A stretch of DNA of 14,537 nt from an uncultured Peptococcaceae bacterium. GTDB taxonomy: Bacteria > Bacillota > Peptococcia > Peptococcales > Peptococcaceae. The position numbers and the translations under genes are program-made. The stretch is taken from assembly GCA_902492275.1 (NCBI GenBank), contig CABUKW010000068.1, positions 1-14,537 on the forward strand, in the 5' to 3' direction. The notes under the pieces were generated by a model. It was not told the DNA's origin. It did not search any database and worked only from the letters and a program-made list of their open reading frames with translations. This document shows positions 6,888-14,443 of this stretch, one piece after another (positions within the stretch are counted from its first letter, which is position 1; each line of letters opens with the position of its first letter).

Positions 6888-7127
6888 CTATTGCATCATT
6901 TTAATTTTTAACAGAGAAACGCCTTGCAGCAAATCGTCGTTAAATTCACGGCTCACCTGCTTCACCATGCGATTCATACGGATCAGGTACTGTTCTAATA
7001 TTTTGCTGCTTTCAGCCCGCACGCGGGGTGAGATTTTGCGGATGCGGGCGTATTCCCGCAGTAGTTGATAAAATTCGTCTTGGTAAGCATCCAGCTTTTG
7101 TTGAAATGCTGCTAATTCTGGATTCAT
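6888..7127 (-). CDS. Small helical protein of unknown function (79 aa)
   Basis: I do not recognise this protein. It is soluble, charged and predicted mostly helical, with Leu/Ile/Met spacing suitable for helix packing: an N-terminal segment rich in Gln, Glu and Tyr (about 3-27) and a basic middle (RIRKISPRVRAESSK, about 29-43), with no membrane segment, Cys or catalytic motif. The ATG at 7127 is preferred because GGAGG precedes it by 7 nt; the ATG at 7133 is too close to that site. It stands alone, divergent from the DUF2975 operon. A TATACT at 7157-7162 (minus) may be its -10 box, with no good -35. The proper ribosome binding site and codon pattern support a real gene. Confidence 0.7.
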   Translation of the reverse strand: MNPELAAFQQKLDAYQDEFYQLLREYARIRKISPRVRAESSKILEQYLIRMNRMVKQVSREFNDDLLQGVSLLKIKMMQ

Positions 7128-7194
7128 GCTCATTCCTCCTTCATGGCTTTACTATCAGTATATTCAAAATTTTAAAAAAATATAGCAGTATTTC

Positions 7195-7221
7195 TTGATT
7201 TATCGTTTTTCGATAAATCAA
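7195..7221. promoter_or_regulatory. Perfect 11-bp inverted repeat, operator candidate
   Basis: TTGATTTATCG (7195-7205) and CGATAAATCAA (7211-7221) are perfect complements across five T. The element ends 3 bp before the -35 box of the plus-strand promoter at 7224-7252 and lies in the divergent gap. That suits a dimeric regulator acting on the right-hand operon or both genes; the HTH protein at 7745-7963 is a natural candidate. The binding protein is a guess. Confidence 0.5.
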
Positions 7222-7223
7222 TA

Positions 7224-7252
7224 TTGACAAACAATAATATTCTTTTTACAAT
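7224..7252 (+). promoter_or_regulatory. Near-consensus promoter of the DUF2975-yozG-trmK operon
   Basis: TTGACA (7224-7229), a 17-bp spacer, and TACAAT (7247-7252) give 11 of 12 consensus bases at ideal spacing. Transcription would start near 7259, about 38 nt before the first ATG. The genes to 10762, and perhaps to 12586, are close enough to be co-transcribed from here. Confidence 0.85.
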
Positions 7253-7296
7253 AAAAGACATCATATAAAACTGTCCTGGAAAGAGGAGGAAGCAGG

Positions 7297-7707
7297 ATGT
7301 GGAATCATTCTAAATCGTTGGTGTTAACTGCCTGGTGGATTCGTGCCGCGTTGGTGCTGTGGCTTGGAATTGCCGTTGGATTACCGTTTTTTCTGCGGGA
7401 GCCAGCCATCTTGGTGTTGTTTTATTTGATTTTTGTGCCGGTGCTGGCAGCGCTGTATGGCTTAGATAAAATGCTGCGCAACATTCGGCAGGGCGTGGTT
7501 TTTGCGGCGGTCAATGTTTCCTGCTTGCGCTTGGTGTCCTGGGCTTGCTTCTTTGCAGCGGTTTTTTCACTGGCAGCGGCCTGTTTATGGCCCATGTTAG
7601 TATTGGCTGCCGGAGGTATTGGGTTTTTAGGTCTGTTTGTGCGCGTCATAAAAAATATGCTGGCAGAGGCAATCTCCTTAAAACAGGAAAATGATTTGAC
7701 GATTTAG
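7297..7707 (+). CDS. DUF2975 (YoaS-like) membrane protein, 136 aa
   Basis: This is a small integral membrane protein with four predicted helices (about 11-31, 37-56, 80-96, 98-117). The family signature is at the C-terminus, where a charged segment ends LKQENDLTI (128-136). A second mark is GVVFAAVNVSCLRLVSW (66-82), resembling the family's conserved Phe/Asn/Leu-Arg region. GAGGAGG lies 8 nt before the ATG. Function is unknown; DUF2975 genes commonly sit beside a YozG-type HTH gene, as here with a 37-nt gap, implying that the regulator and membrane protein work together, perhaps as a membrane sensor or transported-signal module. Family assignment rests on the C-terminal motif and the neighbour. 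Confidence 0.85.
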   Translation: MWNHSKSLVLTAWWIRAALVLWLGIAVGLPFFLREPAILVLFYLIFVPVLAALYGLDKMLRNIRQGVVFAAVNVSCLRLVSWACFFAAVFSLAAACLWPMLVLAAGGIGFLGLFVRVIKNMLAEAISLKQENDLTI

Positions 7708-7744
7708 AAAAGAATTGCCTTTTGTATCAAAAGGGGGCGGTGAA

Positions 7745-7963
7745 ATGCCGATTGTTGTAAATTTGGATGTGATGATGGCCAAGCGAAAAATGTCGTCCGG
7801 TGAATTAGCGGAACGCATCGGTATTACACCGGCCAATTTATCCATTTTGAAAAATAATAAGGCCAAAGCCATTCGGTTTTCTACACTGGAGGAAATTTGC
7901 AAAGCGCTGCAGTGTCAGCCTGCCGATATTTTGGCCTATGAGGAGGAAAAATCCCATGATTAA
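7745..7963 (+). CDS. YozG-type Cro/C1 helix-turn-helix regulator (72 aa)
   Basis: This is a compact one-domain DNA-binding protein. The helix-turn-helix runs from about MSSGELAERIGIT (16-28) to the recognition helix PANLSILKNNKAKAIRFSTLEEICKAL (29-55), followed by the usual QCQPADILAYEE ending. This whole-length match is typical of the YozG/HTH_26 subset of XRE regulators. The ATG at 7745 follows GGGGGCGGTGAA; the TTG at 7715 lacks a good site. The gene overlaps the trmK start by 8 nt. It likely controls its own operon, with the inverted repeat at 7195-7221 as a possible target, though that is inference. Confidence 0.88.
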   Translation: MPIVVNLDVMMAKRKMSSGELAERIGITPANLSILKNNKAKAIRFSTLEEICKALQCQPADILAYEEEKSHD

Positions 7964-8669
7964 ATTATCACAGCGGCTGCAGACTATTGCCGACATGGTG
8001 CCAGAGGGAGCCAGAGTGGCCGATATCGGCACCGACCATGGCTTTTTGCCCTGTTGGCTGGCTCAGCAAAAGAGAGCGGCACAGGTGATTGCCTGTGATG
8101 TCAATGCCCAGCCTTTGGCCTTGGCGCAAAAGAATATTGGTGATTATCAGGTGGCGGACACGGTAACGACACGCTTGGGGGACGGGCTGCAGGTCATTAA
8201 GCCCGGCGAGGTGGATGTGGTTACCATCGCAGGCATGGGCGGCAGTCTGATGCTGGAAATCCTGGAAGCTGCGCCGTCGGTAGTGGACAAGCTGCGGCGC
8301 ATTATTTTGCAGCCCAATGTGGGCGCTGAAGCGGTGCGCATTTGGGCCGAAAAAAACCGCTGGCAGATTGTGCGGGAGGATTTGGTGCGGGAAAACGACC
8401 GTTTTTCTGTCATCATTGCCTTAGAGCCGGGACGCAGTCTGCAGCCTATGTCAGCGGTAGAATTATATTTGGGGCCTAAATTGCTGGCCAACCAGCATCC
8501 GTTGCTGGGGCTTTATATCAGCGAGGAATGGGACAAAACGCAAAAAATATTGGCGCAGCTGGCGCAAAGCGAAAACGAAGAAAGCCGCCGCAAGGAAAAA
8601 ATGCTGCGGCGCAAATGGGATGATATTAACGGGGTGATAAAATGTCGATTAGGTGTCAGTCTTTCTTAG
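7956..8669 (+). CDS. trmK: tRNA (adenine(22)-N1)-methyltransferase TrmK (237 aa)
   Basis: TrmK uses S-adenosylmethionine to methylate N1 of adenine 22 in the D-loop region of tRNAs (known for this family in Gram-positive bacteria). A Rossmann-type domain shows motif I VADIGTDHGFLP (21-32), an acidic residue after the second strand (VIACDVN, 44-50), DGLQVI (76-81), AGMGG (92-96) and the family-specific ILQPN (117-121), followed by a helical, charged C-terminal part. Length is normal. The start at 7956 has GAGGAGG about 10 nt upstream, inside the preceding HTH gene; the ATG at 7938 overlaps that site. The 3' end overlaps the Nif3 gene by 28 nt, indicating translational coupling. The trmK to yqfO order is also known from Bacillus. 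Confidence 0.94.
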   Translation: MIKLSQRLQTIADMVPEGARVADIGTDHGFLPCWLAQQKRAAQVIACDVNAQPLALAQKNIGDYQVADTVTTRLGDGLQVIKPGEVDVVTIAGMGGSLMLEILEAAPSVVDKLRRIILQPNVGAEAVRIWAEKNRWQIVREDLVRENDRFSVIIALEPGRSLQPMSAVELYLGPKLLANQHPLLGLYISEEWDKTQKILAQLAQSENEESRRKEKMLRRKWDDINGVIKCRLGVSLS

Positions 8670-9748
8670 AAAAACTGGAGCAGTGGGCGCCGCTTTCTTA
8701 TGCAGAGGATTGGGATAATCCGGGCTTGCAGGTGGGCGACCGGCAAAAACAAATTCAAAAAGTGATGATTGCCCTTACGCCGGGTGAAGCGGCGGTGGAT
8801 GCGGCTATAACGGCCAAAGCTGATTTATTACTGACCCACCATCCGCTGATTTTTAAGCCGGTCAAAAAAATTAACAGCGATACCGCTTTAGGACGTATCC
8901 TGTTAAAGCTGATTGGCAATGATGTAAATTTATATTGTGCGCACACCAATCTGGATATTGCCAACGGCGGCGTTAACGATGTGCTGGCTGCCGCTTTGGG
9001 CTTGGAATACATACAGCCGCTGGCTGATATTGTACAGGAACTTTGCTATAAAGTGGTGGTCTATGTGCCAGCAGGTCATGAAGAAGTGGTGCGGCAGGCC
9101 ATGTGCGTTGCTGGGGCAGGGTGTATCGGCAATTACAGTAATTGTACCTTCCAGGCCAGAGGAACCGGCACCTTTTTGCCCGGAGAAAACACCAGTCCAT
9201 TTTTAGGCCAACAGGGCCGTATGGAATATGCCGACGAATACCGGCTGGAAACCATTGTGCCTCAGGCAGCATTAGCGGCAGTGATCAAAGCGATGGAAAC
9301 TGCCCATCCTTATGAGGAAGTGGCTTATGATGTGTTCCGTCTGGAAAACGGCGGCGCTCCACGGGGCATCGGCAGAATTGGACAACTGGCCGAACCGTTA
9401 TCCTTGGCCGAATTTTTGGATTTAACGGGGGAAAAACTGCAATGCAACCATCTGACCTATCAGGGTGATTTAAGCCAGCCAATCAAAACAGTGGCCCTTT
9501 GCGGCGGCAGCGGAGCCTCCTATCTGCAGGAAGCCAAAAAAGCCGGTGCCGACGTGTATGTCACCGGCGATATGAAATACCATGACGGTCAGGCCGCCAG
9601 CGAGTTGGGCCTTTGTGTTGTCGATGCCGGTCATTTCGGTACCGAACGCCTGATTACTCAGGCCTTAGCCGATTTTATCCGGGAGCAGGGGCTGGAAGCG
9701 GTGATATTTGAGGAAGAAGAGGATTATCTCCAGCACTGGAGCAGATAA
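8642..9748 (+). CDS. Nif3/YqfO-like dinuclear metal protein (GTP cyclohydrolase I type 2 family), 368 aa
   Basis: This is the long, YqfO-type form of the Nif3 family. The metal-binding core is split: N-terminal LLLTHHPLIF (62-71, HH 66-67) and AHTNLDIANGG (100-110), and C-terminal CGGSG (287-291), VTGDMKYHD (307-315) and DAGHFGTE (328-335, with H331 and E335 as likely ligands). Between them, about 134-234, is the inserted PII/CutA-like domain with the signature HPYEEVAYD (222-230). Members bind two metal ions; many are labelled GTP cyclohydrolase, but a physiological role is not settled. The ATG at 8642 follows GGGGTGATAAA and lies inside trmK, so translation is likely coupled. The ABC lipoprotein gene begins 18 nt after its stop. 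Confidence 0.92.
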   Translation: MSIRCQSFLEKLEQWAPLSYAEDWDNPGLQVGDRQKQIQKVMIALTPGEAAVDAAITAKADLLLTHHPLIFKPVKKINSDTALGRILLKLIGNDVNLYCAHTNLDIANGGVNDVLAAALGLEYIQPLADIVQELCYKVVVYVPAGHEEVVRQAMCVAGAGCIGNYSNCTFQARGTGTFLPGENTSPFLGQQGRMEYADEYRLETIVPQAALAAVIKAMETAHPYEEVAYDVFRLENGGAPRGIGRIGQLAEPLSLAEFLDLTGEKLQCNHLTYQGDLSQPIKTVALCGGSGASYLQEAKKAGADVYVTGDMKYHDGQAASELGLCVVDAGHFGTERLITQALADFIREQGLEAVIFEEEEDYLQHWSR

Positions 9749-9766
9749 GAAAGGCGTGTTATAGAC

Positions 9767-10762
9767 ATGAGTCATAAAAAACAATCTAAAATTCTGGCGG
9801 CTCTATTATTGGGGGCTATGTTGCTGACCGGCTGCGGCAGCGGCGCGGCACAAGAGGAAGAAGAACAGACAACAACGGAAGGTGATGCATTGCAGGTAGG
9901 CCTTCTGCGTATCGACGACAGCTTTCCCTTTTATGTAGCGCAAAAGGAAGGTCTGTTTGAAAAACACAAGGTAGACGTGGAGCTGAAAGATTTCAGCAGC
10001 GGGCGGGACCAGGCTACCGCCCTGCAGGGCGGCGAGCTAGATGTACTGATGACAGACCCGGTTGTAACGGCGCTGTCTATCAAAGGCGGCTCTGACATCC
10101 GCATTGTAGCCATGGCCTTGGGCGCTGAACCGGAAGAAGGGCGCTTCCTCATTGTGTCAGCGCCAGATAGCGGCATTACCACGCCGGAACAGTTAGAGGA
10201 CAAAAAGCTGGCCATCTCGAACAATACCATGATGGATTATCTGGTAGAGCAGTATGAAACGATTTTAAATTTAGATAAAACAGCTATTACGACAGTTAAT
10301 ATGCCTGACTTGATGCTGCGCACCACCGCCTTGTTAGAGGGCAAAGACATTGATGCTGCTATCCTGCCCGACCCGTTGGCCGCTTATGCCGTCTCTGAAG
10401 GTGCTAACGTGGTCATTGACGATGCCCAGTTGGGCGAAAACTTTTCCCAGTCGGTGGTGGCGGTGACAGTCGAAGCCATCGAAGACAAACAGGAACAGGT
10501 GGCAGCTATGCTGGACGCTTATAACGAAGCCATCGAGTTGATTAACAGCAATCCAGAGCAGTACCAGTCCTTTGCCTTAGAATGTGCCAATGTGCCGGCA
10601 TCCCTGGTTGATACCTATCCAACGCCAACCTTTACGGCTCATGCCATCCCCAGCGAAAGCGACATTGCCCGCGTGAACGATTGGCTGGTAGCGCGAGGTT
10701 TGTTGGAAGGGGAAGGGTATTTGTATGAGCGGATGGTAGACACCCGGTTTGTTGCGGACTAG
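9767..10762 (+). CDS. NitT/TauT-type ABC transporter substrate-binding lipoprotein (331 aa)
   Basis: The signal peptide has a basic start (HKKQSK), a hydrophobic core and the lipobox LTGC with the lipidated Cys at 23, so the mature protein is membrane-anchored on the outer face. After an acidic linker, LQVGLLRIDDSFPFYVAQKEGLFEKH (42-67) and the GELDVLMTDPVVTAL region fit the NMT1/SsuA/TauA fold, which binds small anions such as sulfonates, nitrate or thiamine precursors; the ligand cannot be told. The gap of 18 nt to the upstream gene suggests co-transcription, though the ribosome binding site is weak. The ATPase and permease follow after an unusual 326-nt non-coding insert. Family confidence is high, ligand unknown. 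Confidence 0.9.
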   Translation: MSHKKQSKILAALLLGAMLLTGCGSGAAQEEEEQTTTEGDALQVGLLRIDDSFPFYVAQKEGLFEKHKVDVELKDFSSGRDQATALQGGELDVLMTDPVVTALSIKGGSDIRIVAMALGAEPEEGRFLIVSAPDSGITTPEQLEDKKLAISNNTMMDYLVEQYETILNLDKTAITTVNMPDLMLRTTALLEGKDIDAAILPDPLAAYAVSEGANVVIDDAQLGENFSQSVVAVTVEAIEDKQEQVAAMLDAYNEAIELINSNPEQYQSFALECANVPASLVDTYPTPTFTAHAIPSESDIARVNDWLVARGLLEGEGYLYERMVDTRFVAD

Positions 10763-10868
10763 CCAAGTTTCCACCTGACGTCGTTGTTTGCAAATTCGCT
10801 TGCTCGCGTACCTCAAGTACGCGTCGCTGCCCAAATTTGCAAGCCGCTTAGTCAGTTGAAAACTTTGC
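10762..10868. repeat. Large imperfect palindrome within the ABC operon
   Basis: Two 35-nt arms (10762-10796 and 10834-10868) are inverted copies matching at about 26 positions, including TTGCAAATT/AATTTGCAA next to the centre. The tip is a perfect 7-bp hairpin CGCGTAC-ctcaa-GTACGCG (10805-10823). It starts on the last base of the lipoprotein's stop codon. There is no T run, so it is not a standard terminator, but it could stabilise the upstream mRNA end or slow transcription. Confidence 0.75.
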
Positions 10869-11073
10869 AGAGTCCGTAGGCTGAAAATAAGATTTGCTCT
10901 GCGGAAAATTTCCTGCGCCTAGTGGGAACGCAGCTTGTCATATCAATTTGCAAACCATTTAGTCGGTTGAAAAATTGTCAGAACCTATAGGTGAAAAGTA
11001 AACTTTGTTTCGTGGGAAATTTTTTAGCCCTGGATTATAATTCGAATTTGTAAAGAAATTTAGTTTTAGAAAA
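10834..11073 (+). repeat. Degenerate ~100-111-nt tandem repeat, 2.3 units
   Basis: Three starts of the motif AATTTGCAA...TTAGTC.GTTGAAAA occur at 10834, 10945 and 11045 (third partial, as AATTTGTAA...TTTAG). Units one (111 nt) and two (100 nt) align through most of their length with many substitutions. The first unit's start also serves as the right arm of the palindrome at 10762-10868, so the motif occurs four times, one inverted. No protein is encoded. The final unit runs into the ribosome binding site of the ATPase gene. Confidence 0.7.
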
Positions 11074-11088
11074 GCAGGTGAGAAAGCC

Positions 11089-11847
11089 ATGTTGCAGCTG
11101 CGAGAGGCTGTTTTGCAGTATGCCCGTCCGGAGGGCGGCGCACATACGGTACTAAATCAAATCAATCTGACCATTACACAAGGAGAGCGCTGGGCTTTGA
11201 TTGGGCCGTCGGGCTGTGGAAAGAGTTCGCTGCTGCATTTGCTGGCCGGCTTGCAGCCGGTGACAGCGGGGCAGGTGTTGTACCAAGGGCAGCCCTTGTC
11301 AGCGCCCCATAAGGAAATCAGCGTCATTTTACAGGAATACGGATTATTTCCCTGGAAAACGGTGGAACAGAATGTGGCGCTGCCTTTGGTGCTGCAGAAA
11401 CGTCCCAAAGCAGAGATAAAACAGCGTACAGCGCAATTATTGGCGCAACTGCAGCTTGCGGAGCATAGCAAAAAATATCCGGCGCAGCTATCCGGCGGTC
11501 AGCGGCAGCGTGTTGCCATTGCCCGAGCCTTGATTGGACAACCTAAGGTATTGTTGATGGACGAGCCTTTTTCCGCGTTAGACGCGCTGACAAGGGAAAC
11601 CATGCAAAATATTGTGTTGGAGCTGTGTGAACAGCAGCAGTTGACCTTGGTTCTGGTCACGCATAACATCGAAGAAGCCATTTTTCTGGGACAGAAAATA
11701 GCGGTGTTTTCGGATTATAGCGGCACGCTTAGCCGGATTGCGGAGAATGGGTACAGCGGGCAGCAGTCCTATCGGGGTACAGCAGAATTTTATCAGCACT
11801 GCAATCAGTTGCGCAGTTGGATTGGAGGCATGCAGCATGAAAAGTAA
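11089..11847 (+). CDS. NitT/TauT-type ABC transporter ATPase (252 aa)
   Basis: The ATPase supplies energy to the importer by hydrolysing ATP on the cytoplasmic face. All motifs are intact: Walker A GPSGCGKS (39-46), Q-loop Gln 82 in LQEYGLFPWKT (81-91, a sequence typical of the SsuB/TauB/NrtD group), signature LSGGQRQR (134-141), Walker B VLLMDEP (154-160), D-loop SALD (162-165), and the switch His 192 in VTHNIEEA. Length is standard. AGGTGA precedes the ATG by 7 nt. The gene overlaps the permease start by 11 nt. With the lipoprotein at 9767 and permease at 11837 it completes one importer. Confidence 0.95.
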   Translation: MLQLREAVLQYARPEGGAHTVLNQINLTITQGERWALIGPSGCGKSSLLHLLAGLQPVTAGQVLYQGQPLSAPHKEISVILQEYGLFPWKTVEQNVALPLVLQKRPKAEIKQRTAQLLAQLQLAEHSKKYPAQLSGGQRQRVAIARALIGQPKVLLMDEPFSALDALTRETMQNIVLELCEQQQLTLVLVTHNIEEAIFLGQKIAVFSDYSGTLSRIAENGYSGQQSYRGTAEFYQHCNQLRSWIGGMQHEK

Positions 11848-12586
11848 ATTTGCCAACGGCTTGTTGGGCCTTGTATTGGTTCTGCTTTGCTGGCAGCTAG
11901 GCAGCATGGCGCTGCAAAAGCCTTTTTTGCCCACACCGGCGGCTTCCTTTGCCGCCTTCTTGCAGATGCTGCTGACTGGAGAATTGGGGCAGCATTTTAT
12001 CATCAGTACGGCGCGTATTTTGTGCAGTATTGGGCTGGCTATGGTGTTGGCAGTGCCGGTGGGCTTGGCTATGGGCCGCATTGCCTGGCTGGGACGGTTG
12101 CTCAATCCTATTGTATATCTGCTCTATCCTTTACCCAAAGTAGTGTTTTTGCCAATCATTGTTGTGCTGATGGGTTTGGGTAACTGGCCCAAGATTTTTT
12201 TGATTGCGCTGGTCGTATTTTTTCAGATTGTGGTGGTCACCCGCGACGCTGCTAGCAGCATTCCCCAGGCCAGTCTGCAATCTATGCGTTCCTTGCATGC
12301 CACGCCTTGGCAAACCTTTCAGCATTTGATTTTGCCCAGTTGTCTGCCGCAGATTTTGACTTCTCTGCGCATTACATTGGGCACAGCCATTGCCATTTTA
12401 TTTTTTGCGGAAACCTTTGCCTCCTTCGACGGCTTGGGCTATTTTATTTTGGACGGCATGGAAACCAGAGACTATCCGGCTATGTATGCCGGTATCATCG
12501 GTTTAGCCTGTTTGGGTTTGGTGCTGTATTGGTTGGTGGATTTGCTGGAACACCGGCTATGCCGCTGGCAGCAGAAGGAGCGGTAG
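11837..12586 (+). CDS. NitT/TauT-type ABC transporter permease (249 aa)
   Basis: This is the membrane-spanning subunit, with about six hydrophobic segments and the BPD_transp_1 fold. The cytoplasmic coupling loop that docks on the ATPase is at about 137-175 (DAASSIPQASLQSMRSLHA onward), and LGTAIAILFFAETF (181-194) and LGYFILDG (200-207) are typical of SsuC/TauC permeases. The ATG at 11837 is preferred because GGAGG lies 8 nt upstream and it overlaps the end of the ATPase gene by 11 nt, a common coupling arrangement; upstream starts to 11738 would lie deep in that gene. The operon ends at the terminator 12633-12684. Confidence 0.93.
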   Translation: MKSKFANGLLGLVLVLLCWQLGSMALQKPFLPTPAASFAAFLQMLLTGELGQHFIISTARILCSIGLAMVLAVPVGLAMGRIAWLGRLLNPIVYLLYPLPKVVFLPIIVVLMGLGNWPKIFLIALVVFFQIVVVTRDAASSIPQASLQSMRSLHATPWQTFQHLILPSCLPQILTSLRITLGTAIAILFFAETFASFDGLGYFILDGMETRDYPAMYAGIIGLACLGLVLYWLVDLLEHRLCRWQQKER

Positions 12587-12632
12587 CAGCAAATGAAATA
12601 GTTTTTGAAACATGAATATAAAATAAAAAGGG

Positions 12633-12684
12633 GCACAAACAGTGGCGATCTCCAAAAACGGAACCGCCATTGTTTGTGCTTTTT
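12633..12684 (+). terminator. Operon terminator after the ABC permease
   Basis: GCACAAACAGTGGCG (12633-12647) pairs with CGCCATTGTTTGTGC (12665-12679) over 15 positions (one G-T), followed by five T. An A-rich stretch just before the hairpin would let it act weakly on the other strand too. It ends the transcription unit that begins at 7224. Confidence 0.92.
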
Positions 12685-12820
12685 ATAAAATGGCTTTCAT
12701 ATAGGAAATGAAGAAGGCATAATTGTAACAAGTTTCCTCTGATAAAAATTAACACAACCGGCATACTAAGTAGCGAAGAAATATTGTCATAAGAGCATAT
12801 TCGGATGGGAGGATGTTCGG

Positions 12821-14443
12821 ATGAATGACCAGGTGTGGAGCATTTTTGGCGTGGTACAGATTTTTTTCGCCTTGGTAATTGGTATTTACTTTTTGAATTT
12901 GCTGCGCAATCAGCGGAGTGATAAGCAGCGGGTAACCTTCAATACGGAAAAGGAGCAGGAGAAGCTGCGCGCTATGCGGGAGATCCATTTGACGGAACCG
13001 CTGACGGCCAAAACCAGGCCCGCTTCTTTTGCCGATGTGATTGGGCAGGAGGAGGGCATCAAGGCTTTGCGGGCGGCTATGTGCGGGCCCAATCCGCAGC
13101 ATGTGATTATCTATGGACCGCCCGGCGTGGGCAAAACCACCGTAGCCCGTTTAATTTTGGAGGAAGCCAAGCGGATGCCGGGCAGTCCTTTTGCTGCCGA
13201 CGCCAAATTTGTGGAGGTGGACGGAGCCACTTCCCGTTTTGACGAACGAGGTATTGCTGACCCGCTGATTGGTTCGGTGCATGATCCCATCTATCAAGGG
13301 GCAGGCTCCATGGGAATTGCCGGAATTCCGCAGCCTAAGCCCGGCGCAGTGACAAAGGCCCACGGCGGCGTACTGTATATTGATGAGATTGGGGAGTTAC
13401 ACCCCATGCAGATGAACAAGCTACTGAAGGTGCTGGAGGACCGCAAAGTGTTGCTGGAAAGCGTCTATTACAGTGCGGATAATGAGCGCATTCCCAAGCA
13501 TATCCACGATATTTTTACCAATGGATTGCCAGCTGACTTTCGCCTGATTGCCGCTACTACGCGACAGCCGGCTGAAATTCCGGCGGCCATCCGTTCCCGC
13601 TGTTTGGAAATTTATTTTCGCAGCTTATTGCCGGAAGAAATCATTGCTGTGGCCCAACGGGCGGCAGAACGGTTGGAAATGCCAATCGCCCGGCGGGCAT
13701 TGCAATTAATCAGCAATTATGCCACCAACGGCCGGGAGGCTGTAAACATGGTGCAGATTGCGGCGGGCATGGCTACCACAGAAAATCACAAGGAAATTAG
13801 CCGGGAAGATATCGAATGGGTAATTAACAGTTGTCACTATAGCCCGCGGCCTCACAGCAGCATTGCCGCCCAGCCTGATATTGGCTTGGTCAATGGTTTG
13901 GCAGTCTGCGGCCCGAATATGGGCATTGTCAGCGGCGTGGAGGTGGCAGTCAGTCCGACAGAGGCGGAGCATGGTACGCTCAATGTGACAGGTATTGTGG
14001 AGGAAGAAGAATTGCCCAGCGGCAACGGACAAAAAGTGCGGCGTAAAAGTATGGCCCGCTGCTCGGTGGAAAATGTGCGGACCGCACTGAAAACGGTGCT
14101 GCATATTGATGTGGACCGATACAATATTCACGTTAATTTTCCTGGCGGCACACCTATTGATGGCCCGTCGGCTGGGGTTACTATCGCCACAGCGGTGTAT
14201 TCGGCTATTTGTAAAAAGCCGGTGGACAACCAACTAGCCATGACCGGCGAGGTGTCCATTCGAGGTAAAGTACTGCCAGTGGGCGGTACGCCCGCTAAAG
14301 TGGAAGCCGCCCGGCAAGCTGGCTTAAAGCGGGTATTAATTCCCCGGCAGAACTGGCAGGATTCTTTTTCCCATCTGCAGGGCGTAGAGGTCATTCCGGT
14401 AGACGAGTTGGAGGAAGTGGTGCAGTTGGCAGTGAAGTGGTAA
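12821..14443 (+). CDS. lonB: Membrane-anchored ATP-dependent protease LonB (540 aa)
   Basis: LonB unfolds and degrades proteins in an ATP-dependent ring. A single N-terminal hydrophobic segment (about 7-28) anchors it. The AAA+ domain has Walker A GPPGVGKT (99-106), Walker B VLYIDEI (184-190) with sensor and arginine-finger region IRSRCLEIYF (257-266). The C-terminal Lon protease domain carries the catalytic Ser 450 in DGPSAGV and Lys 493 in PVGGTPAKVEAA. It lacks the large N-terminal substrate-binding domain of LonA, as usual for LonB, and its length is near that of Bacillus LonB. GGAGG lies 8 nt before the ATG at 12821. It stands behind the terminator at 12633-12684, so it should have its own promoter, though none is clear in 12685-12820. 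In Bacillus lonB belongs to the sporulation programme; nothing here shows that control. Confidence 0.95.
   Translation: MNDQVWSIFGVVQIFFALVIGIYFLNLLRNQRSDKQRVTFNTEKEQEKLRAMREIHLTEPLTAKTRPASFADVIGQEEGIKALRAAMCGPNPQHVIIYGPPGVGKTTVARLILEEAKRMPGSPFAADAKFVEVDGATSRFDERGIADPLIGSVHDPIYQGAGSMGIAGIPQPKPGAVTKAHGGVLYIDEIGELHPMQMNKLLKVLEDRKVLLESVYYSADNERIPKHIHDIFTNGLPADFRLIAATTRQPAEIPAAIRSRCLEIYFRSLLPEEIIAVAQRAAERLEMPIARRALQLISNYATNGREAVNMVQIAAGMATTENHKEISREDIEWVINSCHYSPRPHSSIAAQPDIGLVNGLAVCGPNMGIVSGVEVAVSPTEAEHGTLNVTGIVEEEELPSGNGQKVRRKSMARCSVENVRTALKTVLHIDVDRYNIHVNFPGGTPIDGPSAGVTIATAVYSAICKKPVDNQLAMTGEVSIRGKVLPVGGTPAKVEAARQAGLKRVLIPRQNWQDSFSHLQGVEVIPVDELEEVVQLAVKW

Noticed and set aside
6759..6920. Roughly 50-codon plus-strand frame starting near GAAGGATT
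   Set aside because: It runs through the hairpin at 6825-6853 and antisense into the small gene at 6888-7127; its composition is not protein-like.
10763..11088. A TPP, guanidine or other riboswitch in front of the ABC ATPase
   Set aside because: I looked for CTGAGA-type and other known core motifs and found none; the region is better explained by repeats.
11578..12105. 175-codon minus-strand frame across the ABC ATPase/permease junction
   Set aside because: It is antisense to two genes with intact family motifs, and has no ribosome binding site or recognisable domain.
13706..14233. 175-codon minus-strand frame inside lonB
   Set aside because: It is His/Arg/Cys-rich antisense sequence opposite the conserved protease domain, typical of a shadow frame.
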